Shown here: positions 46,654 through 54,730 of the stretch, in pieces | Layout: the number at the start of each line of letters is the position of its first letter | Numbering within the stretch: position 1 is the first letter of the stretch | Assembly (NCBI RefSeq): GCF_029318635.1 | Contig: NZ_CP119676.1 | Location: 1,811,001 to 1,875,000, forward strand | Direction: 5' to 3' | Source: Varunaivibrio sulfuroxidans | GTDB lineage: Bacteria; Pseudomonadota; Alphaproteobacteria; Rhodospirillales; Magnetovibrionaceae | Length of the DNA stretch: 64,000 nucleotides | Translations under genes and position numbers: made by a program | The notes under the pieces: model-generated | The model's database searches: none | What the model was told of the DNA's origin: nothing | The model's input: the letters and a program-made list of their open reading frames with translations, nothing else

Positions 46654-47076
46654 TCAGTTAATCAAGCCTTTTTGATGCGGGCTATCCAAAGAGAATGCCG
46701 GAATTTCAATTTCAAATTCTTCGCCTGTTTCAGCCTTGATGCGGTAACGCCCCGCCATGATGCCCGACGGCGTACCCAAAGGGGTGCCGCTGGTGTATTC
46801 GTAACTGTCGCCGGGGTCGAGCACCGGCGTTTCGCCGACAACGCCCTCGCCGGAAACTTCCTGCACCGCCCCGGCGGCGTCGGTAACGCGCCAGTACCGC
46901 CCAAGCACCTGCACCGCGACATGGCCATTATTTTCAATGGTCACATGGTACGCCCAAACATAATGGTTCTCTTCCGGGGTCGATTGCTCTTCCAGATAAT
47001 ACGGCTCGACCATCACCCTGATCGACCGGGTCGTCAGTTCGTAGAGGCCTTGCGATACCGGTTCGGCTTGTCTCAT
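46654..47076 (-). CDS. apaG: ApaG (Co2+/Mg2+ efflux-associated protein)
   Basis: 140 residues of Ig-like beta sandwich. [91 protein letters not shown] is the full family signature (GVVGExPxL, YTSGxxLxTPxGxMxGxY). Role debated. ATG at 47076 has a GGAGG site 4 bases upstream, which rules out the longer frame to 47190. Confidence 0.94.
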   Translation of the reverse strand: MRQAEPVSQGLYELTTRSIRVMVEPYYLEEQSTPEENHYVWAYHVTIENNGHVAVQVLGRYWRVTDAAGAVQEVSGEGVVGETPVLDPGDSYEYTSGTPLGTPSGIMAGRYRIKAETGEEFEIEIPAFSLDSPHQKGLIN

Positions 47077-47232
47077 GAGTCCTCCAGGTAAGCGGCGACG
47101 AGCGTTATCGGAAATTACTATCCAAGCCCTCATATCTAAGCAGCCTGCGTCGGCATGTCGAGTCCCGCGTGCCATAAGCGCACATCGCATGCGGCGCGAA
47201 ACACACGAGGGCCGTCCGGCGCATCCAATGGC

Positions 47233-48195
47233 TTACACGCTGCACGACGCCCCACCCAATACGCAAAAGCGCGCGCAGTGGGGATGGTTCAACGCCACCG
47301 GTCCGTACGCCTCGGCGGCGTCGAGGGATGGACCCAGATCGAAGCGACGATCATAGGGCAGCAGGGTACACGGGACCACGGTGGGCGCGGCGTCCCCCTT
47401 GCGCCGAACCACCATCCGCGACGACGCGCACATCTGGGCGTCCGGACGCACGCCCAAAATCGACCAGCACGCGGTGGTGATCTCGGGCACGTCCAGGGTG
47501 TCGTCCATTTCGGGAAACAGCACCAGATGGGATGGATTCCCGGCGTCGAGCGGCAGATCGAGAGTCTTGAAAAGCGCGCCGTAACCGGCCCGGCTTTCGC
47601 TTTCGCTTTCGCCCCACACGGTGCGCCCGGCGACCGCAAGGTTGGCCCCGGCGTCGATCAGCCACGCCAGCGTGCGCGCCATCGCGTCCCAGGTGTTGGC
47701 GCCGCGCACGGCCTCGTGGCCCTCGCGGGTGTGGTGGTCGATCGACACCCGAAACGCCAGTGCGTCGCCGTGCGCCGCGATCAGCGCCTTCATGGCGGTG
47801 CGCTTGTGCCACAACGGTTTCATGCCATTGGTCAGCACCAGAACGCGAAAACCACGGGATAGGGCGTCGCCCATGATGGCGATGATGTCCGGGTTCATGA
47901 ACGGCTCGCCGCCCGTCAATCCGATCTCTTCGACCGGATATCCGCGGGCGGCGATCTGGCGCAGGAAGTCGGCGGCCTCGTCACGGCGGAGGTAGACCAA
48001 ACGATCGTTGCTCGGACTTGAATCCATATAGCAATTGCGGCAGGTGATGTTGCACAGACTGCCGGTGTTGAACCATAGTGTTTTCAGCGCCGTCAGCGCC
48101 ACACTGGCGCGCGGCCCGCCGCCCACCGTGCGCGCGGGATCGCGGAATTTTTCAGGATCCAGGCGGGGCCTTTCAAGGATATCGCCCTCGGGCAT
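47233..48195 (-). CDS. Radical SAM protein
   Basis: 320 residues. WFNTGSLCNITCRNCYMDSSPSND holds the CX3CX2C cluster motif. IGLTGGEPFMNPDI is the GGEP SAM-binding strand, followed by VLTNGMKPL and FRVSIDHHTREGHEAVRG. Two extra Cys pairs occur near the C-terminus (TACWSIL ... MCASSRM ... VVPCTLLP ... HCARFCVLGGASCSV), consistent with a SPASM-like auxiliary cluster. Substrate not known; it could modify a peptide or small molecule. Not adjacent to an obvious substrate peptide. Ends 157 bases after the apaG start, same strand. Confidence 0.82.
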   Translation of the reverse strand: MPEGDILERPRLDPEKFRDPARTVGGGPRASVALTALKTLWFNTGSLCNITCRNCYMDSSPSNDRLVYLRRDEAADFLRQIAARGYPVEEIGLTGGEPFMNPDIIAIMGDALSRGFRVLVLTNGMKPLWHKRTAMKALIAAHGDALAFRVSIDHHTREGHEAVRGANTWDAMARTLAWLIDAGANLAVAGRTVWGESESESRAGYGALFKTLDLPLDAGNPSHLVLFPEMDDTLDVPEITTACWSILGVRPDAQMCASSRMVVRRKGDAAPTVVPCTLLPYDRRFDLGPSLDAAEAYGPVALNHPHCARFCVLGGASCSV

Positions 48196-48483
48196 GGTTT
48201 TCCCTTTCTATTGCCAAGCTCGGAGAACGCCTCTTGCGTCAATACTATCGACGCCGGGTGGAAACAAATAACACTTTCGTGTCCGTCCGCACCGAACCGG
48301 GGCCAAACGATAAATTTTAATACGCCCCACGCGCGATCTTGCACCACCGCCGCCGATCGCTTATACATCGCTTATACTAAGAACGATAGTCGCCGGGACC
48401 TCTTTGAAATTCTGGTATGGCCCCCAATTCTCCGCACTGAACGAACGCCGCGTGGCGCGCCGGGAAGGGGTGGAAATCGGTGT

Positions 48484-48557
48484 GCGGGTGTAGCTCAATG
48501 GCAGAGCAGAAGCTTCCCAAGCTTACGACGAGGGTTCGATTCCCTTCACCCGCTCCA
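48484..48557 (+). tRNA. tRNA-Gly (anticodon CCC)
   Basis: 74-base cloverleaf with encoded CCA. Acceptor GCGGGTG/CACCCGC, D arm GCTC...GAGC, anticodon loop TTCCCAA (anticodon CCC), T arm GAGGG-TTCGATT-CCCTT. The first anticodon-stem pair is a G/A mismatch. Reads GGG glycine codons. Confidence 0.96.
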
Positions 48558-48860
48558 TCGCCCTATCCGGACCGCCGATAGCGTTTTTCTCTTTCATAAA
48601 ATCGCCCGTGGAATATTCGTAACGCCTACGATCGGCCTCGCGCTGCGGCTCCATTTGCGCGCGCGCCGCCGGGCCATCTTCGCGCGAAACTTCGTTCCAT
48701 ATTCACGCAAAAGTGAGCGCAGTTGATTCGGCTACCGGGCGGTTTGCGGGTAATTCTTTTGCTCAAGACGCCGGAACGCGCGTCGCCCCCGAGCATTTAA
48801 GGTCGGGGCCAGAAATTCGAGAGCGTCATCACTTCTTTTTAAAAAACTGGAGAGAGCCTA
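48558..48860. other. Intergenic region upstream of the bufferin operon
   Basis: 303 bases between tRNA-Gly and bufA, with no gene. It should hold the operon promoter. No repeat or operator stands out; a GGAGAG ribosome-binding site lies about 7 bases before bufA. Confidence 0.5.
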
Positions 48861-49130
48861 ATGAGAATCAACGCCACCAAAATGTCCGCCCTTGCCGCCG
48901 CCGCCGCGATGGCCGCCGTCCTCGGCGCCGCCACCGTGAGCACCGCCAACGCCGCCGAGAAAAGCGTCAAGTGCTATGGCGTCAACAAGGCCGGCCATAA
49001 CGATTGCAAGACGGCGACCGGATCGTGCGCGGGCACGGCCAAGTCCGACCGCCAGGGCGACGCCTTCGTCGTCGTACCCAGCGGCACCTGCGCTAAACTC
49101 GCCGGTGGCAGCCTGACCCCGAAAAGCTGA
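48861..49130 (+). CDS. bufA: BufA-type exported cysteine peptide (bufferin precursor, DUF2282)
   Basis: Small precursor of 89 residues. A signal peptide of about 31 residues (basic MRINATK, Ala-rich core, cleavage after STANA) is followed by a mature part of about 58 residues with four cysteines (38, 49, 56, 77) in KCYGVNKAGHNDCKT, GSCAGTAKSDRQGDAFV and SGTCAKLAGGSL, the pattern of the DUF2282/BufA1 family. Members are post-translationally modified at Cys by MNIO enzymes and bind copper in the periplasm. First gene of an operon with bufB, bufC and doxX. The thiooxazole-type chemistry is inferred from the family, not shown here. Confidence 0.9.
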   Translation: MRINATKMSALAAAAAMAAVLGAATVSTANAAEKSVKCYGVNKAGHNDCKTATGSCAGTAKSDRQGDAFVVVPSGTCAKLAGGSLTPKS

Positions 49131-49149
49131 TCCATACGGATTATTGACC

Positions 49150-50100
49150 ATGACCCCTTCGATGCGTCCTCCCTCGCGCACCGAAAGTCCGGTTCCGGCC
49201 ACCGCCGGAATCGGACTGAAGGGGCCTCATTGCGCCCAAATCGTGGATGGTTTGCGACACCCGGAAGGCGTCTTTAAAAAAACCGGTGTTTTAGCGCCGG
49301 TTTCGTGGTTCGAGGTCCATAGCGAAAATTATATGGGCGCGGGCGGCCCGCCCCACCGTTATCTTGAGGCCATCCGCCGCGATTATCCGCTGTCGGTTCA
49401 CGGCGTCGGCCTATCCCTGGGCAGCGCCCAGGGACTGGATGAAGGCCACCTGGCGCGTGTCAAGGCGGTGGTCGATCGCTATCAGCCGGGGCTGGTTTCC
49501 GAACACCTGTCGTGGAGCATCGCCGATAAGATTTATCTCAACGATCTCGCCCCGCTTCCCTACACCGCCGAGGCGCTGGACACGATCTGCGCCAACGTCG
49601 CGCGCATGCAAGACACGCTGGGGCGCACGGTGTTGATCGAAAACCCATCGACCTACCTGCAATTCGGTCACTCGGAAATGTCCGAGCCAGAATTCGTCGC
49701 GACGATGGTCCGGCGCACCGGATGCAAGGTGTTGTTCGACGTCAATAACGTCTATGTCAGCGCCGTCAATCACACCGTCGAGCCGGACCTGTTCCTAACC
49801 CAATACCTGGATGCGCTGGACCCCGAATGCATACGGGAAATCCACCTGGCGGGCCATCACGTGACCGCCTTCGAGAGCCGCCCCCTCTTGATCGACGATC
49901 ACGGATCGGCGGTCTGTCCCAAAGTCTGGGAGATGTACCGCGAAACGCTGCATCGCACGGGTCCGGTAGCGACGCTGATCGAACGCGACTGCAATATACC
50001 CGAGCTTGCGGTTCTCTGCGCCGAAGCGGCGAAGGCCGCCGATATCCTAGGTCGTGCCGGGCGCCGCGTGAAGGAGCAGGCGGATGCCCACGCTGTCTGA
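49150..50100 (+). CDS. bufB: MNIO-family peptide-modifying enzyme BufB (DUF692)
   Basis: 316 residues of TIM barrel. Family motifs: FEVHSENYMGAGGPPHRYLEAI (His57, Glu59, Asn60), PLSVHGVGLSLG (His84), VSEHLSW (Glu118-His119), LIENPSTYLQF (Glu164), LFDVNNVYVSAVNH (Asp197, Asn199/200), IHLAGHH (His232, His236), DDHGSAV (His251) and TLIERD (Glu278/Asp280), a metal-rich site. MNIO enzymes use a multi-iron centre and O2 to remodel Cys of a RiPP precursor, here bufA. ATG at 49150 is preferred to an in-frame TTG. Its 3' end overlaps bufC by 17 bases. Confidence 0.93.
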   Translation: MTPSMRPPSRTESPVPATAGIGLKGPHCAQIVDGLRHPEGVFKKTGVLAPVSWFEVHSENYMGAGGPPHRYLEAIRRDYPLSVHGVGLSLGSAQGLDEGHLARVKAVVDRYQPGLVSEHLSWSIADKIYLNDLAPLPYTAEALDTICANVARMQDTLGRTVLIENPSTYLQFGHSEMSEPEFVATMVRRTGCKVLFDVNNVYVSAVNHTVEPDLFLTQYLDALDPECIREIHLAGHHVTAFESRPLLIDDHGSAVCPKVWEMYRETLHRTGPVATLIERDCNIPELAVLCAEAAKAADILGRAGRRVKEQADAHAV

Positions 50101-50902
50101 ACTTCAAAGAAACTTCCTGGACGCCGTCCTCGGCGAGGACGGCGTCACGAACGCCCCGCTGGACGCCCTCATTACCGAAAACGGCATTCCCGCGGCCCGG
50201 CGCTTGCAGATATACAAGAACAATACCTTCATCACTCTCGGCGAGGCGCTCGCCGCCGATTATCCGGTCGTCGCCAGACTGGTCGGAGACGATTTTTTCG
50301 CTTATCTCGCCCGCCACTATATTCGCGCCTTTCCGCCGCCCAGCGGCACGCTCATCGATTTCGGCACCCACCTCGGCGCCTTTCTCGCCGATTTCGAGGC
50401 GGCGCGGGACTTGGTCTATCTGCCCGACGTGGCGCGGCTGGAATGGGCCTGGCAAAAGGCGTATCATAGTCTGGACGCGACGGCGCTGAGCGCCGACGAC
50501 CTCCGTGATATCGCCCCCGATCGCTACGGTGACGTCGTGTTCGCGGTTCACCCGTCGGCCCGGATCGTGCGCTCGCACTATCCGGTGGCGCGAATATGGG
50601 CCGCCAACCAAACGCCTCCCGAAGACGATGAAAATGGCGAGGCGGAGAACGAGATCGACCTTAACGACGGCGGCGAGAACGTTTTGGTGGTCCGTCCCGA
50701 AGCCACGGTCCACGTCATCGCCCTGCCCGCCGCCGACATTTCCTTTATCGAGGCCCTGGGGCGAAGCGCGCCCCTCGCCCGGGCCATCGAAAGCGTCCAA
50801 CGGGCAGCCCGGGACGCCGCCGCGCCGGAGAATTTCAACCCCACGGTCTCCTTGGGCCGCCTGGTCGCATTGGGCGCTTTAAGCCACTGGACCATAGCAT
50901 GA
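50084..50902 (+). CDS. bufC: BufC partner protein (DUF2063)
   Basis: 272 residues. The N-terminal LSELQRNFLDAVLGEDG ... RRLQIYKNNTFITLGEALAADYPVVARLVGDDFFAYLARHYIRAFPPPSGTLIDFGTHLGAFLADF is the DUF2063/HvfC domain. The C-terminal half has VHPSARIVRSHYPVARIWAANQ and ends in a long helix. DUF2063 proteins form a complex with the DUF692 enzyme and recognise the precursor. Overlaps bufB by 17 bases and doxX by four, giving a tightly coupled operon. Confidence 0.9.
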   Translation: MPTLSELQRNFLDAVLGEDGVTNAPLDALITENGIPAARRLQIYKNNTFITLGEALAADYPVVARLVGDDFFAYLARHYIRAFPPPSGTLIDFGTHLGAFLADFEAARDLVYLPDVARLEWAWQKAYHSLDATALSADDLRDIAPDRYGDVVFAVHPSARIVRSHYPVARIWAANQTPPEDDENGEAENEIDLNDGGENVLVVRPEATVHVIALPAADISFIEALGRSAPLARAIESVQRAARDAAAPENFNPTVSLGRLVALGALSHWTIA

Positions 50903-51426
50903 AGGACAGCGCCATGAGCGACACCCCGCCCACCCCACACGACGCCCCACACGACACCGCGACGACGACCCCCTGGGAACGCACCCGATACAACCGGCTG
51001 TGCGTCAAATCCACCCTCGCCCTCCTGGACCGGGTCCCTCACAGCCTGATCGCCTTGCTGGCGCGCCTGGGCGTCGCCGGTATTTTCTGGCGTTCCGGTC
51101 AGCTCAAGATCGACGCCAACTGGCACATCACGAGTTCGACCCTGTTCCTCTTTCAAGACGAATACAAAGTCCCGCTGCTGTCGCCCGAATTGGCGGCGCA
51201 TCTGGCGACGATCGGCGAGCATCTGTTCCCGATCATGTTGGTCCTGGGGCTCGGCGCGCGCTTGGGGGCGGCGGGAATGCTGTTCATGACCCTGGTCATT
51301 CAGACTTTCGTTTATCCCGGCAACTGGCCCGATCATCTGATGTGGGCGAGCGTTCTGATCTACATCCTGGCCAAGGGGCCGGGCGTGCTGTCGCTCGACC
51401 ACCTGTTCGCCCGGCGCTTTCTGTAG
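50899..51426 (+). CDS. DoxX family membrane protein
   Basis: 175 residues with about four membrane segments after a 45-residue polar N-terminus. RLGVAGIFWRSGQLKID, LLSPELAAHLATIGEHLFPIMLVLGLGARLGAAGMLFMTLVIQTFVYPGNWPDHLMWASVLIYILAKGPGVLSLDHLF is the DoxX pattern (LARxxxGxxFxxxGxxK-like, PGxLSLDxL). Overlaps bufC by four bases (ATGA). In bufferin loci a DoxX protein is a frequent fourth gene; an electron-supplying quinone-linked role has been suggested for DoxX but is unproved here. Confidence 0.88.
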   Translation: MKDSAMSDTPPTPHDAPHDTATTTPWERTRYNRLCVKSTLALLDRVPHSLIALLARLGVAGIFWRSGQLKIDANWHITSSTLFLFQDEYKVPLLSPELAAHLATIGEHLFPIMLVLGLGARLGAAGMLFMTLVIQTFVYPGNWPDHLMWASVLIYILAKGPGVLSLDHLFARRFL

Positions 51427-51516
51427 CCCCACCCCACGCGCCGAGAACGCAGGCGAAAACGGACGAAGGCACGAAGCCTTTTACAAAGGGCGATGCTTTG
51501 GGCTAAAGATGACGCC

Positions 51517-52800
51517 ATGAACCCGACATCACCACACGGCGACGCCGCCACATCACACACCGACGCCACCAGCGCGCCCGAACCCACCGGCCCCCTGAAG
51601 GGGCTGCGCGTGCTCGACCTCAGCCGCATCCTGGCGGGTCCCGCGTGCACTCAGTGGCTGGGTGATTTGGGTTGCGACGTGGTCAAGGTGGAACGCCCCG
51701 GGCGCGGCGACGACACCCGCCATTGGGGACCGAATTACGTGCACGACACAAATGGCGATCCGACTTTGGAAAGCGCCTATTACCTCAGCGCCAACCGTAA
51801 CAAAAGATCGCTTGCGGTGGATATCGCCAAGCCTGCCGGAGCGGCGCTGATCCGCGAGCTGGTTCCCCACTTCGATATCGTGGTGGAAAATTTCAAGGTC
51901 GGCGGCCTCGCCCGCTATGGCCTCGATTACGCGTCCCTGCGCCCCCTACACCCCGGCCTGATCTACTGCTCGATCACCGGCTTCGGGCAAAGCGGGCCTT
52001 ACGCCCACCGCGCCGGGTACGATTACTTGGCCCAGGGCATGGGCGGCTTCATGAGCTTAACCGGGGCGCCCGACGGCGAGCCGATCAAGGCCGGCGTCGC
52101 CGTCGCCGACATCATGTGCGGGATGTTCGCCTGCAACGCCATCGTGGCGGCGCTGTACCACCGCGAACGCAGCGGCGAGGGGCAATATCTCGACCTGTCG
52201 TTGCTCGATTCCCAGGTCGGCATGCTGTTTTACGAGGGCCTAAATTACCTGAGCACCGGCGAAATTCCGGTCCGCCGCGGCAACGGCCACCCCAACATCG
52301 TGCCCTATCAGGTGTTCGAGGCCAGCGACGGCTATTTTATCCTGGCGGTGGGCAACGACGATCAGTTCAAGCGCTTTTGCGTTTTCGCGGGCCTCGTCGA
52401 GTTGGCGGACGATCCGCGCTTCGCCACCAACAACGCCCGAGTGAAAAATCGAACCGAACTGACCCACTTGATTGCCGCGCAAACGACCAAGAAAACGGCC
52501 GCCCAATGGATCGCAGGGCTGGAGGAAATCGACGTTCCCTCGGCCCCGGTTAACACCATGGACCGTGTCTTCGCCGATCCGCAGGTCCTGCACCGAGAAA
52601 TGCGCATCACCATGGCGCAAACGTCGGCGGGAAACGTGCCGGTCGATTTAATCGGCAACCCGATGAAGTTTTCCAAAACCCCCGTCAACTACCGCCAAAG
52701 CCCACCGGGGCTGGGGGAACACACCGACAGCGTCCTCGGGGAATTTCTCGACCTCGACCCCCAGGCGCTGCAGGCCCTTAAAGACGACGGCGTCATATAA
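51517..52800 (+). CDS. CaiB/BaiF family CoA transferase
   Basis: 427 residues from the ATG at 51517. GLRVLDLSRILAGPACTQWLGDLGCDVVKVERPGRGDDTRHWGP is the family III CoA-transferase N-terminus; NRNKRSLAVDIAKPAG, SITGFGQSGPYAHRAGYDYLAQGMGGFMSLTG (with the catalytic Asp in YDYLAQ) and PSAPVNTMDRVFADPQVLHREMRI follow. It moves CoA between organic acids, substrate unknown (formyl-, carnitine- or succinyl-type). Not obviously linked to the bufferin operon, 90 bases upstream. Confidence 0.92.
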   Translation: MNPTSPHGDAATSHTDATSAPEPTGPLKGLRVLDLSRILAGPACTQWLGDLGCDVVKVERPGRGDDTRHWGPNYVHDTNGDPTLESAYYLSANRNKRSLAVDIAKPAGAALIRELVPHFDIVVENFKVGGLARYGLDYASLRPLHPGLIYCSITGFGQSGPYAHRAGYDYLAQGMGGFMSLTGAPDGEPIKAGVAVADIMCGMFACNAIVAALYHRERSGEGQYLDLSLLDSQVGMLFYEGLNYLSTGEIPVRRGNGHPNIVPYQVFEASDGYFILAVGNDDQFKRFCVFAGLVELADDPRFATNNARVKNRTELTHLIAAQTTKKTAAQWIAGLEEIDVPSAPVNTMDRVFADPQVLHREMRITMAQTSAGNVPVDLIGNPMKFSKTPVNYRQSPPGLGEHTDSVLGEFLDLDPQALQALKDDGVI

Positions 52801-52831
52801 AGAGCCGGCGAAAGCACGGAAGGAGAAAACC

Positions 52832-53296
52832 TTGGACTTTCAAGACGAAACCACGAACGGCGACGGCGCGACGGCAAGCGGCGACGAGGGCAGGGTTTTC
52901 GGGCGCATTGTTCGGTACATGTCCGAACAACTACAAGAGGCGAACCGCGTTCAGTCGGACGACGAATTGGCGCAACTGATCGCCACCTTCACGGAACTGG
53001 CCCAGGCGTTCGAGACCACCGGCGGGTTCGAGTTCGCCGCCGAGCAGGCGCTGCCCTTGTCGCACACGTTTTTCATGATCGAACAGGGCATGCGTTCGTT
53101 GTCGGCCCAGGCCGCCGAGGCCGGGCAGAACGACGCCGCGGCGAAAATCGAATGGGGCGCGCTCCAGGCCAAGGGTATCGCCGCGGTGCTTGAGGAAAAA
53201 CACTTGGGCGGGGCGGGCGGCATTATCGCTTTTTCAATGGATGACGAGGACGGCTTCTCTCCCGCCTTCGAAACCGGCGGGACGAACGGACACTAG
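52832..53296 (+). CDS. Uncharacterised acidic protein ending in the repeat element
   Basis: 154 residues, soluble and acidic, not recognised. It starts at a TTG (52832) behind GGAAGGAG. Helical segments (VFGRIVRYMSEQLQEANRVQSDDELAQLIATFTELAQAF, LSHTFFMIEQGMRSLSAQAAEAGQNDAAAKIEWGALQAKGIAAVL) alternate with a polar N-terminus. The last residues are GGTNGH and the stop TAG (53294-53296) is the tip of the repeat element copy B. Follows the CoA transferase by 31 bases. Confidence 0.65.
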   Translation: MDFQDETTNGDGATASGDEGRVFGRIVRYMSEQLQEANRVQSDDELAQLIATFTELAQAFETTGGFEFAAEQALPLSHTFFMIEQGMRSLSAQAAEAGQNDAAAKIEWGALQAKGIAAVLEEKHLGGAGGIIAFSMDDEDGFSPAFETGGTNGH

Positions 53297-53562
53297 GGTC
53301 AGGACCTCTTCATCTGATGCGTCTGGCGGAGATGAATTTAAGTGTGGGTTAGGCGGAGAGCCCGCCGCAATGGCCCTCATTGCAAGGATTTTCCAACGAC
53401 ATCCGCGCTTAAATTCATCCCGTCCCGCAGGGATTTGTGAAAAATGCCCCAGGAACGTCGTCGAAGACTTTTGAAAGTGAACGGCACTTCCGGCAAGTCT
53501 TCTCCTAGGTCTGGGGCATTTTTCACAAACCAGACGCATCAGATGAAGAGGTCCTGACCCTA
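53294..53562. mobile_element. MITE-like element, copy B (intact)
   Basis: 269 bases with perfect 33-bp terminal inverted repeats (53294-53326 against 53530-53562, beginning TAGGGTCAGGACCTCTTCAT). Internal structure: hairpin I, arms 53331-53342 and 53408-53419 (GATGAATTTAAG); hairpin II, perfect 19-bp arms 53434-53452 and 53511-53529 (TTTGTGAAAAATGCCCCAG), with inner arms GAAGACTT/AAGTCTTC at 53463-53470 and 53495-53502. TA at both ends fits TA target duplication as in Tc1/mariner/IS630 transposons. No coding capacity. Reverse-oriented relative to copy A. Its ends supply the stop codons of both flanking genes. Confidence 0.9.
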
Positions 53563-53994
53563 ACCCCGTGGTGGGGTTCGCTCGGTCTTGCGCGCCCGCG
53601 TCGCCAGATCCGCCTTCAGTTCGGACAATTCTTGGCGCTCGAAGGTGAGATTCTTGATCAAGTCTTCATCGCCGCCGTGCTTCAGCGTGGCGTCCATGTC
53701 GGCGATCACGGCATCCAGGAGCGCGACGCAGGTTTTTACCTGCTCGGCGGGGACATCCTCGATGACGACGTCGCGGTCCATCATCATCTCGGCGTAGGCG
53801 GGAAAATCTTCTTCGGCGAGGCGGGCCAACTCGCCGTCCACCTCGGTCCAAATATCTCCCCAGGCGTCAAACAGGGTTTTCGCGGCCGCGGCGTCGAGGC
53901 TCGAATCCAAATCGCCGCGCGCGGCGATTTCCTCTTCGAGACGCACGCACAGGCGCACGAATTGCCAAACGGTAAAATGCAAACGGTAAGACAT
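53560..53994 (-). CDS. Uncharacterised acidic protein (convergent with the repeat)
   Basis: About 144 residues, soluble, not recognised. SYRLHFTVWQFVRLCVRLEEEIAARGDLDSSLDAAAAKTLFDAWGDIWTEVDGELARLAEEDFPAYAEMMMDRDVVIEDVPAEQVKTCVALLDAVIADMDATLKHG is highly helical and acidic, with a basic Arg/Lys C-terminus (TRARKTERTPPRG). The stop TAG lies at 53560-53562, the other tip of the element. The ATG at 53994 has AGGA 5 bases upstream; 54000 is an alternative. Divergent from gmhA. Confidence 0.62.
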   Translation of the reverse strand: MSYRLHFTVWQFVRLCVRLEEEIAARGDLDSSLDAAAAKTLFDAWGDIWTEVDGELARLAEEDFPAYAEMMMDRDVVIEDVPAEQVKTCVALLDAVIADMDATLKHGGDEDLIKNLTFERQELSELKADLATRARKTERTPPRG

Positions 53995-54135
53995 GCCCAT
54001 CCTGTTTTTCTGCCGGCGCGAGGGCCGCACATTGGCAGGTTCCGGCACGTATCGCAAGTCTGCGCACAAAGCCCCTTGAAGGCGGTGAAAGCGGACTTAT
54101 AGTGACCCTGACCGAGACACCACCTGGAGAGCACC

Positions 54136-54714
54136 ATGACCCCCACCACGTCCCACGCGTATGTCGAAGCCGCCTTTGACGAAACGGCGCAAAATTTCAT
54201 CGCCCTGAAGGCCCTTGCGCCAACGCTGATCGAGGTGGCCGAAAGGATCGCCGCCAGCCTAAAGGACGGCGGCAAGGTCTTGTTTTGCGGCAACGGCGGT
54301 TCGGCGGCGGACGCCCAACACCTCGCGGCCGAGTTGTTGGGGCGCTACCTCGCCGAGCGCGCCCCCCTGGCGGCGGTCGCGCTGAATTCCAATTCGTCCA
54401 CCGTCAGCGCCATCGCCAACGATTACGGGTTTGACGAAACCTTCGCCCGGCAAATCATCGGTTTGGGCCGAAAGGGCGATGTCTTGATCGCGATTTCGAC
54501 CAGCGGCAACAGCGCCAACATCGTGCGCGCCGCCCAAGCGGCGCGGGAAAGCGGACTGACCTGCGTCGGCCTAAGCGGCGCCGATGGCGGCGACCTCGCC
54601 CCACTGTGCGACATCGCCCTTACCGTCCCCTCGGACAAAACGCCGCGAATTCAAGAAATGCATATCGCCGTCGGCCATATGATCTGCGATTTGGTGGAAA
54701 AAAAATTTACCTGA
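54136..54714 (+). CDS. gmhA: Phosphoheptose isomerase
   Basis: SIS-domain enzyme, 192 residues, converting sedoheptulose-7-phosphate to D-glycero-manno-heptose-7-phosphate for LPS core. LFCGNGGSAADAQHLAAELLGRYLAERAPLAAVALN, DVLIAISTSGNSANIVRAAQAARESGLTCVGLSG and IQEMHIAVGHMICDLVE are the diagnostic sequences (GNGGSAADAQH, STSGNS, QExHxxxGHxxC). ATG with GGAGAG upstream. The other heptose genes are elsewhere. Confidence 0.95.
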   Translation: MTPTTSHAYVEAAFDETAQNFIALKALAPTLIEVAERIAASLKDGGKVLFCGNGGSAADAQHLAAELLGRYLAERAPLAAVALNSNSSTVSAIANDYGFDETFARQIIGLGRKGDVLIAISTSGNSANIVRAAQAARESGLTCVGLSGADGGDLAPLCDIALTVPSDKTPRIQEMHIAVGHMICDLVEKKFT

Positions 54715-54730
54715 TTTCCTTGCGCTTCCC

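Noticed and set aside
47590..47610. GCTTTC triplet-like repeat inside the radical SAM gene
   Set aside because: Encodes Ser-Glu-Ser-Glu within an intact reading frame; too short and coding to be called a regulatory repeat.
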